Positions 8,786 to 16,600 of a DNA stretch of 46,293 nucleotides are shown piece after piece. A model generated the notes under the pieces. That model was given only the letters and a program-made list of their open reading frames with translations, did no database searches and was not told the origin of the DNA. The translations under genes were made by a program, and so were the position numbers. Each line of letters begins with the position of its first letter. Position 1 is the stretch's first letter. This DNA comes from Streptomyces hydrogenans (GTDB lineage: Bacteria > Actinomycetota > Actinomycetes > Streptomycetales > Streptomycetaceae). Where the stretch lies: assembly GCF_014656075.1 (NCBI RefSeq), contig NZ_BNBS01000067.1:1-46293 (forward strand), given 5' to 3'.

Positions 8786-8883
8786 CCCCCGAAATCCCTC
8801 CGTTTCGGGGGGTCCTGGACACCGCCGGGTCCAGGACGGCACCGGACCCGGGACGCCGGGGGTCCTGGACACCACCCCCCAGC
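8786..8883. repeat. Inverted and direct repeats between divergent DUF4132 and DUF2470 genes
   Basis: CCCCCGAAA (8786-8794) pairs with TTTCGGGGG (8803-8811) as a 9-bp hairpin. GTCCTGGAC (8812-8820) pairs with GTCCAGGAC (8829-8837) as a second. GGTCCTGGACACC recurs at 8811-8823 and 8871-8883. These fill the divergent promoter region; they could be operators or leader structures. Confidence 0.55.
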
Positions 8884-8887
8884 ATGG

Positions 8888-8906
8888 TTAGGTTAGCCTT
8901 ACCTAA
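8888..8906. promoter_or_regulatory. Iron box (IdeR/DmdR-type operator)
   Basis: TTAGGTTAGCCTTACCTAA is a near-perfect 19-bp match to the known actinomycete iron box (TTAGGTTAGSCTAACCTAA type). It lies 35 bases before the DUF2470 gene start, so that gene is probably repressed by iron-loaded IdeR/DmdR. Confidence 0.85.
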
Positions 8907-8941
8907 AATTTGAACCCGAGATCCGATCGAGGAGAGTCCCC

Positions 8942-9646
8942 GTGAGCGTCGCCCCCTCCCCCGCCCTGCCCCAGCAGACCGCCGCGGAACAGGTCCGCTC
9001 CGTCCTCGCCCGGGCCCTCTCCCTCTCGCTCACGCTCGGCGGACAGACCTACGACCTCCTCGGCGCGCACACCGTCGGCGCCCGCGGCCGGATCACCCTC
9101 CACCCGCCCGCCGACACCCCGCTCACCGACCACCTCGCCCTCGCCCCGGCCGACGCCCTCGACGCCCGGATCGACCTCACCGACATCGCCCCCACCGCGC
9201 TGCGCGACCGGGTCCGCGCCCGGGTCACCCTCACCGGCCGGCTCGCCCCCGCCACCCCCGGCGACCCCGGCTCGCTCCGCCTCGACCTCGCCCGCGTCGT
9301 CCTGCGCACCGGCACCGGCACCCACGAGGTCGCCCCCGGCGCGTACACCCTCGCCGCCCCCGACCCGCTCGCCCTCGAAGAGGCCGCGCTCCTCACCCAC
9401 CTCGCCGACGCCCACGCCGACCTCGTCTCCGAGCTCGTCGACCGGGCCGGCTCCCGCCTCCCCCACGGCGTCGTCCGTGCCCTCCCGCTCGCCATGGACC
9501 GGCACGCCGTGTCGCTGCGCTGCGAGTACGGCGAGGGCCACTGCGACCTCCGCCTCCTCTTCCCCGGCGAGGCCCGCGACGCCGCGGAGGCCGGCGACAT
9601 GGTCCGCCGCCTGCTCACCGCCCCGCGCTGCGCCCACCACCACTGA
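8942..9646 (+). CDS. DUF2470 domain protein, iron-regulated
   Basis: This is a 234-residue soluble protein. The C-terminal roughly 80 residues (EEAALLTHLADAHADLVSEL to DMVRRLLTAP) match DUF2470, the domain that accompanies the split-barrel domain in HugZ-type haem-degrading proteins. The N-terminal half (ARALSLSLTLGGQTYDLLGAH) resembles the split-barrel part of the same group. It ends in a His-rich CAHHH tail. The GTG start has GAGGAG about 8 bases upstream. The iron box at 8888-8906 indicates induction under iron starvation, fitting a role in haem or siderophore iron use; the exact reaction is not established from the sequence. Confidence 0.8.
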   Translation: MSVAPSPALPQQTAAEQVRSVLARALSLSLTLGGQTYDLLGAHTVGARGRITLHPPADTPLTDHLALAPADALDARIDLTDIAPTALRDRVRARVTLTGRLAPATPGDPGSLRLDLARVVLRTGTGTHEVAPGAYTLAAPDPLALEEAALLTHLADAHADLVSELVDRAGSRLPHGVVRALPLAMDRHAVSLRCEYGEGHCDLRLLFPGEARDAAEAGDMVRRLLTAPRCAHHH

Positions 9647-9712
9647 CCGCTCCGCCGCGGACCGCGACCCCAGCCCGGAAACCGCACACACGCGCGGGGC
9701 GTCCCCTCCCCC

Positions 9713-10612
9713 ATGGACCGGATCACCCACGCATTCCGTCAGCTCTGGCGCTTCGCGCTCCTGGAGGCGCGCTGCTGCGCCTTCGCCGTCGCGCTCGTCG
9801 GCGGCATCGCGGTCTCGACGCTCCTGCCCGAGCTGCCCGTCGCGCGCTACGACCTGCTGCTCGGCTACGGGATCCTGCTCACCGTGCTGGCCTGGCGGCT
9901 CGGCTGGGACACCGGGCGCGACGTCGCGGTCATCGCCGTCTGCCATCTGATCGGCCTGTTCTTCGAACTGGTCAAGGTCCGCATGGGCTCCTGGAGCTAC
10001 CCGGAGGACGCGGTCACCAAGGTCGGCGGCGTCCCCCTCTACGGCGGCTTCCTGTACGCGGCCGTCGGCAGCTACGTCTGCCGCGCCTGGCGCCTGTTCG
10101 ACCTGCGCCTGACCGGCTACCGCCCCCGGATCATGGCGGTCCTCGCCGCGGCGGTCTACCTCAACTTCTTCAGCCACCACTGGCTGCCCGACGCCCGCTG
10201 GGCGCTCGCCGGGCTGCTGCTCCTCGCCACCGCCGGCACCTGGGTCCGCTTCCGCGTCGGGGAGAGCGACCACCGGATGCCGCTGGCCCTCTCCTTCGTC
10301 CTCATCGGCTTCTTCCTCTGGATCGCCGAGAACGCCGCCACCTACGTCGGCGCCTGGAGCTACCCCGACCAGCTCGACGGCTGGCGGCCCGTCTCGGTCG
10401 CCAAGTTCGGCGCCTGGGCCCTCCTCATCACCGTCACCTTCGTCCTGGCCTACGGCAGGGGCTCCTCGCCCCGGCGGATCCCGAGCGTGGCGAGGAGGTC
10501 CTCGTGGAGCTCCATCCAGACGGTGTGGCAGGAGTCGGCGCGCGGGCGGTCGACCCAGGACAGCTCGCCGCGGCGGACGCGCGCGAGGGCGGTGGTGAAG
10601 CGGTCGCCGTAA
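9713..10612 (+). CDS. DUF817 family membrane protein with a 3' extension overlapping the convergent gene
   Basis: This protein has about eight membrane segments. Conserved family stretches include FFELVKVRMGSWSYPE, VPLYGGFLYAAVGSY, NFFSHHWLPDARW, WIAENAATYVGAWSYP and SVAKFGAWALL, all typical of DUF817 (YoaT). Its function is unknown. The family part ends near residue 250 (LITVTFVLAYG), but the next stop is only at 10612. The last 50 or so residues are a Ser/Arg-rich tail antisense to the end of the winged-helix gene, giving a 163-base tail-to-tail overlap. The original stop was probably lost. The ATG at 9713 lies 66 bases after the DUF2470 stop, so it may share the iron-regulated transcript. 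Confidence 0.8.
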   Translation: MDRITHAFRQLWRFALLEARCCAFAVALVGGIAVSTLLPELPVARYDLLLGYGILLTVLAWRLGWDTGRDVAVIAVCHLIGLFFELVKVRMGSWSYPEDAVTKVGGVPLYGGFLYAAVGSYVCRAWRLFDLRLTGYRPRIMAVLAAAVYLNFFSHHWLPDARWALAGLLLLATAGTWVRFRVGESDHRMPLALSFVLIGFFLWIAENAATYVGAWSYPDQLDGWRPVSVAKFGAWALLITVTFVLAYGRGSSPRRIPSVARRSSWSSIQTVWQESARGRSTQDSSPRRTRARAVVKRSP

Positions 10613-11100
10613 CCGGCGAAGCGGGGCAGCCGGGCGCCCAGCTCGGCGGAAAGGGTGTCGATGACGCCCCCGAGGACGGTCAGCTCGTCCAGGACCCGGG
10701 CGTCCCAGGCCGCGTCGCCGTGGGTGTTGACGGCGAGCCGGCCGGCCCCGTCGGGGCGCAGCTGCCAGTCGGTGCAGGCGGTCAGGCAGCGGGCGTTGTA
10801 CGCCAGGAAGGTCTCGTACCGGTCGCGGACGAAGGGGCCGAGCCCGGTCGCGGCCAGCTCCTCGGCGAGCAGCCGCTCGCCCTCCGCGCGCCCCCGGTCG
10901 GTGAGGCTCCAGCCGGAGGTGCCGGCGAAGGAGCCGCGCGACACCCTGCCGTACGCCTGGAGGTCGAGCAGCAGCTCGTCGACGGCCTCCGCGTCGAGCC
11001 CGAAGCGCTCGGCGGCCTCCGTCCCGGTGGTCATGCCCCGCAGCCGGACGGCGTGCAGGACGAGGAGCTCGGGGGCGGCGGGAACAGCGGGCTTCACCAT
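10450..11100 (-). CDS. Winged-helix transcriptional regulator-like protein
   Basis: This is a 216-residue protein starting MVKPAVPAAPELLVLHAVRLRG. Residues 12-75 look like a winged helix (GMTTGTEAAERFGLDAEAVDELLLDLQAYGRVSR, then the wing GWSLTDRGRAEGERLL), similar to MarR-type domains. The remainder (from LGPFVRDRYETFLAYNARCL to the C terminus) is helical with Trp and Cys residues and matches no function I can name. The open frame continues far upstream, but that part lacks family features, so the Met at 11100 was chosen; the ribosome site is weak. The 3' end overlaps the extended DUF817 frame. Confidence 0.72.
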   Translation of the reverse strand: MVKPAVPAAPELLVLHAVRLRGMTTGTEAAERFGLDAEAVDELLLDLQAYGRVSRGSFAGTSGWSLTDRGRAEGERLLAEELAATGLGPFVRDRYETFLAYNARCLTACTDWQLRPDGAGRLAVNTHGDAAWDARVLDELTVLGGVIDTLSAELGARLPRFAGYGDRFTTALARVRRGELSWVDRPRADSCHTVWMELHEDLLATLGIRRGEEPLP

Positions 11101-11178
11101 GGGCCAGAGCTTAGGCAACCCGGAGGGCGGCCGGGGCGTCCTTCCCCGCAGGAAGCCGCCCCGACCCGAGGACATGCC

Positions 11179-11430
11179 ATGAGCGACAAGGCCCGCGCCC
11201 TCTTCGACGCGCTCGACCTCGACCACGACGGCACGCTGACGCGTGTCGAGGTCATCGTCGCCCTGCGGGAGAAGGGCCCCACCCTGGCGGCGCACGGCGT
11301 GATCCCCTTCTGGGGCGTGGGCGGCGACGACGAGTCCGCCGCCCTCTTCGACGCCGCCGACCAGAACGGCGACCGCCTGCTCAGCTTCGAGGAGTTCGCC
11401 GCCGTCGTGGACCGCCGCTTCGGGTGGTGA
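11179..11430 (+). CDS. EF-hand calcium-binding protein (calmodulin-like)
   Basis: This 83-residue acidic protein has two EF-hand loops: DLDHDGTLTRVE at about residues 13-24 and DQNGDRLLSFEE at about 64-75. Each has Asp at positions 1 and 5, Asp or Asn at position 3, and Glu at position 12, so both should bind calcium. Small two-hand proteins of this sort are common in streptomycetes; the partner is unknown. GAGGA lies 6 bases before the ATG. It is divergent from the winged-helix gene and is closed by a strong terminator directly after its stop. Confidence 0.85.
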   Translation: MSDKARALFDALDLDHDGTLTRVEVIVALREKGPTLAAHGVIPFWGVGGDDESAALFDAADQNGDRLLSFEEFAAVVDRRFGW

Positions 11431-11466
11431 CTCCCGCGCCCCGGGGGCAGGACCGGGGCGCGGGAG
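11431..11466 (+). terminator. Terminator after EF-hand gene
   Basis: A perfect 14-bp stem (CTCCCGCGCCCCGG at 11431-11444 with 11453-11466) and an 8-base loop begin directly after the stop codon. Confidence 0.8.
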
Positions 11467-11611
11467 CCGCTCGCCGGAGAGGGAGGACACGGGCCCTCGC
11501 CTGCCGAGCGGGGGTGCACGATCGGCCCCGGCGTCCGGCTCCGCCTCGCCGCCTTCCGGCGTGAGGTGCGTCGTACCGCGTGGGGACACGGGCCGCTCGG
11601 TCCTTGGGCGG

Positions 11612-13006
11612 CTACTGATCAGCAAGAAGCCTGTTGACCTTCGCCTCCGCGGTGGCCAGGAGCTTGTCGACGTCGGCGTCCTCGTCGGTGAGGACACCGG
11701 ACATCACGCTGTCGAGAATCCTGTAGATCTCCTGGGCCTTCGGCGGCTCGGCCTTGCCCGGGACGGGATTGTCCATGAAGGTCTTGAAGTTGGCGACCGG
11801 CATGGTGGCGTGCTCGACGCGGGCGGCGTCGTCCTTGGCCTTGGTCCTGCCGAGCCAGAAGTTCGGTTGGGGCAGGCCGACCGGCAGGCCGTCGGCCTTG
11901 GTACGGGCCCAGTCGAACTGGCCCTTGCCCGCCGTGGCGAACTTGAAGCCGAGCCAGGCGACGGCGGCCTTGATCTTGTCGGGCGAGATGCCCTGCTTGA
12001 TCATGTAGTTGTTGCCGCCGACCAGGGTGTTCCTGCCGCCGGGGATGGGGCCCATACCGAAGTTCTCGTACTTCGCGCCGAGTTCCTGGACCATGTACGC
12101 GATGTCGTCGGGCGCGGCGAGGAACATGCCGAGCTTGTCGGTCGCGATCCGCTGCTGGAGATCGCCCCACTTCAGCCGCTGGGTCCTGCCCATGCTGTCG
12201 TCCTCCCAGCGCATGGCGTGGAGGTTCTTCGCGACCTGCTTGCCCAGGTGGTTGTTGAACGCCGCCCTGGTACCGCTCACGTCCACGATGTCCCCGCCCA
12301 GGCTGTAGAGCTGGGCGGTGAAGTGCCAGCCGCCGGTGTTGCCCGCGGAGTACTCGCCGAAGCCCGAGACTCCCCCACCGAGCGCGGCGATCTTCTTCGC
12401 GGCGGCCCGGACCTCCTCCCAGGTCCGCGGTGGGGCGTCAGGGTCCAGACCGGCGTCCTCGAAGAGCTTGCGGTTGATGAGCAGGCCCATGGTGTAGTTG
12501 CTGGTGGGCAGCCCGTAGAGCCTGCCCCTGTACCGGAGCGAGTCGAGGACGTCGGGGTTGATGTCCTTGAGGAGCGGTACCGACCACGGGTGCACGTAGG
12601 CGGAGATGTCCTGGGCGCCGTCCTCGGCGAGGACCTGCGGCAGGTCGGTGAAGTAGGTGTAGAAGACGTCCGGCTGCGACTTCGCCTTCAGCATGGCGGT
12701 GAAGCGCGGCGGCTCCAGACACTGGCCGGGGGTGGACCGGCCCTCGATGGTGACGTTGGGGTACGTCCTGTTGAACTCGGCGACGTCCTCCTTCCACTCC
12801 TTCAGCTCGGCCGCCTTCGCCGCCGGCGGCATGCAGTCGATCGTGATCGTCACCTTCGCCTTCGGATCGAGGAGCGTGGTGGGGTCCGACGAGTCCTCGC
12901 TGCGGGCACCGTCGCCGCCCCCACCTGCCGCGCAGGCCGTGAGCGTGAGGACGAGGAGGGTGGCCGCGGAGGCGTGACGGCAGCGGCGCAGCAGGACGGC
13001 TCTCAA
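11612..13006 (-). CDS. Carbohydrate ABC transporter substrate-binding lipoprotein (orphan paralogue)
   Basis: This family-1 solute-binding lipoprotein is secreted and anchored outside the membrane. The TTG at 13006-13004 was chosen because GAAAGG lies just upstream and it yields a normal signal peptide (RRCR then a hydrophobic stretch) with lipobox LTAC, Cys25. A GTG at 13078 is an alternative. It resembles the second binding protein at 29253-30587 in many stretches (TWEEVRAAAKKIA, GWHF, AMRWEDDS, GMFLAAPD, the C-terminal ADVDKLLATAEAK). Both share a Cys pair near the N terminus (DCMPPA and PGQCLEPP) that could form a disulfide. No permease genes adjoin it, so it probably delivers sugar to the 27233-29174 permeases or to a system elsewhere. 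Confidence 0.88.
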   Translation of the reverse strand: MRAVLLRRCRHASAATLLVLTLTACAAGGGGDGARSEDSSDPTTLLDPKAKVTITIDCMPPAAKAAELKEWKEDVAEFNRTYPNVTIEGRSTPGQCLEPPRFTAMLKAKSQPDVFYTYFTDLPQVLAEDGAQDISAYVHPWSVPLLKDINPDVLDSLRYRGRLYGLPTSNYTMGLLINRKLFEDAGLDPDAPPRTWEEVRAAAKKIAALGGGVSGFGEYSAGNTGGWHFTAQLYSLGGDIVDVSGTRAAFNNHLGKQVAKNLHAMRWEDDSMGRTQRLKWGDLQQRIATDKLGMFLAAPDDIAYMVQELGAKYENFGMGPIPGGRNTLVGGNNYMIKQGISPDKIKAAVAWLGFKFATAGKGQFDWARTKADGLPVGLPQPNFWLGRTKAKDDAARVEHATMPVANFKTFMDNPVPGKAEPPKAQEIYRILDSVMSGVLTDEDADVDKLLATAEAKVNRLLADQ

Positions 13007-13037
13007 GGTGTGGCCCTTTCGGACATGCGTGACGACT

Positions 13038-13126
13038 CGCCCCGCTTTGAGCGGGTTCGACTGCGGGGCGAGGCACACTCAACCATCGCCAACAACCATG
13101 CGCAAGATGTCTAGCAATCAAAGCAA
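13038..13126 (-). promoter_or_regulatory. Upstream region of orphan binding-protein gene: leader hairpin and CTTGCGC-type repeats
   Basis: CGCCCCGC (13038-13045) pairs with GCGGGGCG (13063-13070), a possible leader hairpin. Further upstream, bases 13100-13126 read on the minus strand as CTTGC, ATTGC and CTTGCGC copies. These resemble the repeat triplets at both lacI promoters in this window, so the gene is a candidate target of the MalR-like repressors. Confidence 0.5.
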
Positions 13127-13337
13127 GTTCACTACACAGAGACTCAACGAAGTGAGTGACTGAGGGAATTAGGCGATCATTGCTCGACATTCTCCGAGGT
13201 CGCCTGATTCACCGTCCACGTCCGCCCATCGGCGCCGCAAAGGACACGGCCGAGGCGCGCCACCGCGAGGCTGCCGCCACTCCACGCCGTCGAACCGGGT
13301 GCCCGGTTCCTGGACGACGGAGAGGTCCAGGACGCCC

Positions 13338-13598
13338 GGTACGGCCCTTCGCCTCCTCGCGATCGGGATCGGCGGGCTCATCGGGACCGTCGACGGACTG
13401 GGCACCGGCGTCCCGTACACGCGGTTCGTGGTCCTGGCCCCGCTCGCCACGACGGCGATGAACGGCGCCCTCGACGAGACCAGCTTCAACATGTTCTTCC
13501 GGCTCGGGCTCGACCGCGTCCACGACTCGACGATCACGACGCCTCTGCGGGTCCGCGACATCGTGCTCGGCGGGATCCTGCGGTCGGTCCTCCGCGGG
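13338..13598 (+). pseudogene. Remnant of an ABC-2 type transporter permease
   Basis: The frame shows an internal piece of an ABC-2 (NodJ/DrrB-like) permease: a hydrophobic segment, then VPYTRFVVLAPLATTAMNGA, FNMFFRLGLDRVHDSTITTP and LRVRDIVLGGILRSVLRG. In intact family members these lie in the first half of a protein of about 250 residues. No start codon with a ribosome site, no N-terminal segment and no C-terminal membrane helices are present. The similarity stops exactly where the terminator hairpin at 13599 begins. No ATPase partner adjoins it. This is a decayed fragment, identified from remembered family patterns. Confidence 0.6.
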
Positions 13599-13632
13599 GA
13601 CGGCGCCCACCGCGGGTGTGGTGGGCGCCGTC
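13599..13632 (-). terminator. Terminator downstream of the first GH87 gene
   Basis: The 13-bp perfect stem GACGGCGCCCACC (13599-13611) pairs with 13620-13632 around an 8-base loop. It begins 25 bases past the stop of the leftward GH87 gene. Confidence 0.78.
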
Positions 13633-13657
13633 GTGACCGCCAGAGGTACGGGCGGGG

Positions 13658-16600
13658 TCAGCAGGGATTGATGTTGATCTTGAAGTTGGTGGTGTTCCGG
13701 ATGTTCTCGGTGTTGTCCTGCATGCGCAGGCAGTTGAACGTGACCTCGCCGACGGCGGGGCCCTGGCCGGGTTCGGGCATCTCGTTGGCCCAGACGCCGA
13801 TGCCGGACCTGGCGTCGAACGCGTCGCCGCTCCGCTTGGCGCCGGTGATGGAGATGTCGGTGAAGACGGTGTCCTTCACCGGGTTCTCGGGCTGGGAGCC
13901 GTTGTACTTGGTCTGGATCATGATGCCGCTGTAGGTGGGGTCGACGATGTCCACGTGGCTGACGCGGATGCCCTGGAAGACCTTCGAGGCGGAGAAGACC
14001 CAGATGCCGGGGAAGGTCTGGCTGCCCCAGAAGTGGCCGCCGGCGCGGACGATCGAGATGTTCTCGAAGTTCGTCGGGATGGTGCCGAAGCCGTTCATCG
14101 GGTAGCCGAAGTCCAGCGACGAGATGGTGATGCCGGAGTAGACGAGGGTGTCGGCGATGTGGATGTTGCGGAAGGTGTTGTTGTAGCCGCCGTAGACCGC
14201 GAGGCCCGCGGCCCGCCAGGTGAGCGTGGTGGTGAGGTTCTCGTAGACGTTGTTCTTCATGTCCGCGCCGCCGGCGTCGATCGCCGAGAAGAGCGCGAAG
14301 CTGTCGTCGCCGGTGGCCCGGGCGTCGTTGTTGGACACCAGGTTGTCGGTGGAGCCGTTGGTCATGTTGACGCCGTCGGCGAACATGTTCCGGATGCGGG
14401 AGTTCTTGATCGTCATCCGGTCGGTGTTGGCACCCCAGTACAGGCAGACCATGTGCTCGTTCCAGATGTCGTCGATGACGATGTCGGCGGTGTTCTGGAA
14501 GTCGAAGACCTTGCCCGGCCCGTCGATGCGCGTGACGTAGTTGCCGAAGTAGGCGAAGCCCTTGAAGAGCGAGCCGTTCGCCGTGGCCTCGGCGCGGAAG
14601 CCGATGTCCGTGTTGTCCTGCGTCGTCGGCGCGTGGAACTTCGTGTACCACGGGCCGGCGCCGACGACCTTGACCGCCTTGCCGTAGACCTGGAACTTGC
14701 TGGAGGTCTGGTAGTCACCGGGCGGCAGGTAGACACCGACGAGCTTCCCGGTGGTGTCCATGCGGACCTTGTCGAGCGCGTTCTGCACGTCCTGGTGCGT
14801 GAAGCCGGCCGGCACGGTGTACGTGGCCGGGTCCGGGTTGGCGACCGGGGCGACCTGCTCCAGGTTGACGAAGTCGATCGCGTAGTGGGCGGCGGAGTTC
14901 GCGGAGTCCTTCTGGAGACGGATCCTGCTGCCGGCGGGGATGGTCTCCCCGAACATCAGGTTCGCCTCGTCGTAGATGTGGCGCGGGGCTCCGGAGCCCG
15001 GGTCGTTGCCGGGGCCGGCCTCGGCGCCGTACAGCCAGGCGTACTTCGAGGTGAGCGGCAGCGCCTTCTTGAAGACGCCGTCGACGTAGACGTTCAGGGT
15101 GGTGTTGATGCCGCCGCCGCCCGGGGCGTCCGGGATCGAGAAGCGGGTGACCAGGGTGTTGGTCGCGGCACGGGTGGTGAACTCGACGTACTCGCCGGTC
15201 GCGTCGAGGGTGACGGCCTTGCGGCCGGACGCCTCGCCCGCGACGTCGCCGATGGTCCGGTTGGGGCCCACGACGGAGGCTCCGCCGCCGGCGGCGCCGT
15301 CCTCCGCCTCGTACATCGTGTACGGCATGTTGGCGCCGCGTCCGACGAACAACGGCTGCGACTGCGTGTTGTTCTCCCGCTTCACGGGCAGTTCGTTCGC
15401 GTCGGCCGCGATGACCGTCCTGACGGTGTAGGAGCCGTTGACGGCCGTCCACGTGCCGAGGCTCACGACGGCCGAGGCTCCCGGGGCCAGCACGCCGCTC
15501 TGCGCGCCCGACAGCGTCCTGACCACGCCGCCCTGCGCGTTGACGAGCTCCAGTGTCACCGCGCGGTCGCCGGCCGTGGTCGGCTCCGTGCCCTGGTTCT
15601 TCACCGCGACCTTGAACGTGACGGCGTCGCCGGCGGTCGGGCTGGACGGGCTGGTCGTCACCGAGGTGGCGAGCAGGTCGGAGCTCGCGACCGGCTTGAC
15701 CACGAGGGCGGTGGACCGGGTGTGGGTGTTGTTGGTCTCGTTCTGCTCCAGGACCTGGTTCGCCTCGTCCGCGACCGCGCTCAGCTCGTACGAGCCCGAG
15801 CCGCGCACGCCGATGGAGACGGGGACGGTGGCCTGCTCGCCGGGGGCCAGTGCCGGGGCCTGCCCGGTCGCGACCTTGGTGCCGCCGAGCCGGACGGCGA
15901 CCTTGCTCGCCGCCGCGGGCGCGGCACCGGCGTTGCGGACGACGGCCGAGACGGTGATCTCGTCGTCCTCCTCGGGCGCGACGGGGGTGGTGGACAGTCC
16001 GGTGACGGTCAGGTCCGGGTTGGGCGCGGGCACGCCCACGACCTGGAACTCGGCGATCTGACCCCCGGGGGCCCCGGTGTTGGCCGTGAACTTCAGCTGG
16101 ACGTCGGCCAGGCGGGCGGTCAGCGGGATGGTGACGGTGTTGCCGCTCGCCGGATCGAAGGAGTAGCCCTTGGCCGCGACCTTGCTGGTGAAGCCGGTGG
16201 CGCTCTGCTCGCGGCCGAGGACCTCGATGGTCTGGGTGCGGGCCTGCCATGCCTGGGCCGGGTTGAGCTTCAGCACGAGCTTGTCGAGGTCGGCGTTGGC
16301 GCCGAGCTTGACGGTGAGGGTCTGGGGGTATGCGCCGCCCCCGCCCTCCCAGTAGGTGGCGGTGTCGTTGTCGTTGGCGTTGCCCGCGGAGAAGCCGCCC
16401 ATGGTCGACGACGCCTCGATCGGCTTGCCGACAGAGAGGTTGGAACCGCTGTCGCCGGTGCCGTTGCGGGTGACGCTGTTGGAGGCGACGGAGGTGTTGC
16501 CCGCCGCGTCCTTGGCGACCACGTGGTAGGTGACGGTGGCGCTCGCCGGCTGGGTGTCGGTGTAGGTGGTGGCGCCGCCGGAGACGCTGCCGCGCAGGAC

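Noticed and set aside
11101..11697. Upstream extension of the winged-helix regulator on the minus strand
   Set aside because: It runs antisense through the EF-hand gene and its terminator and has no domain features.
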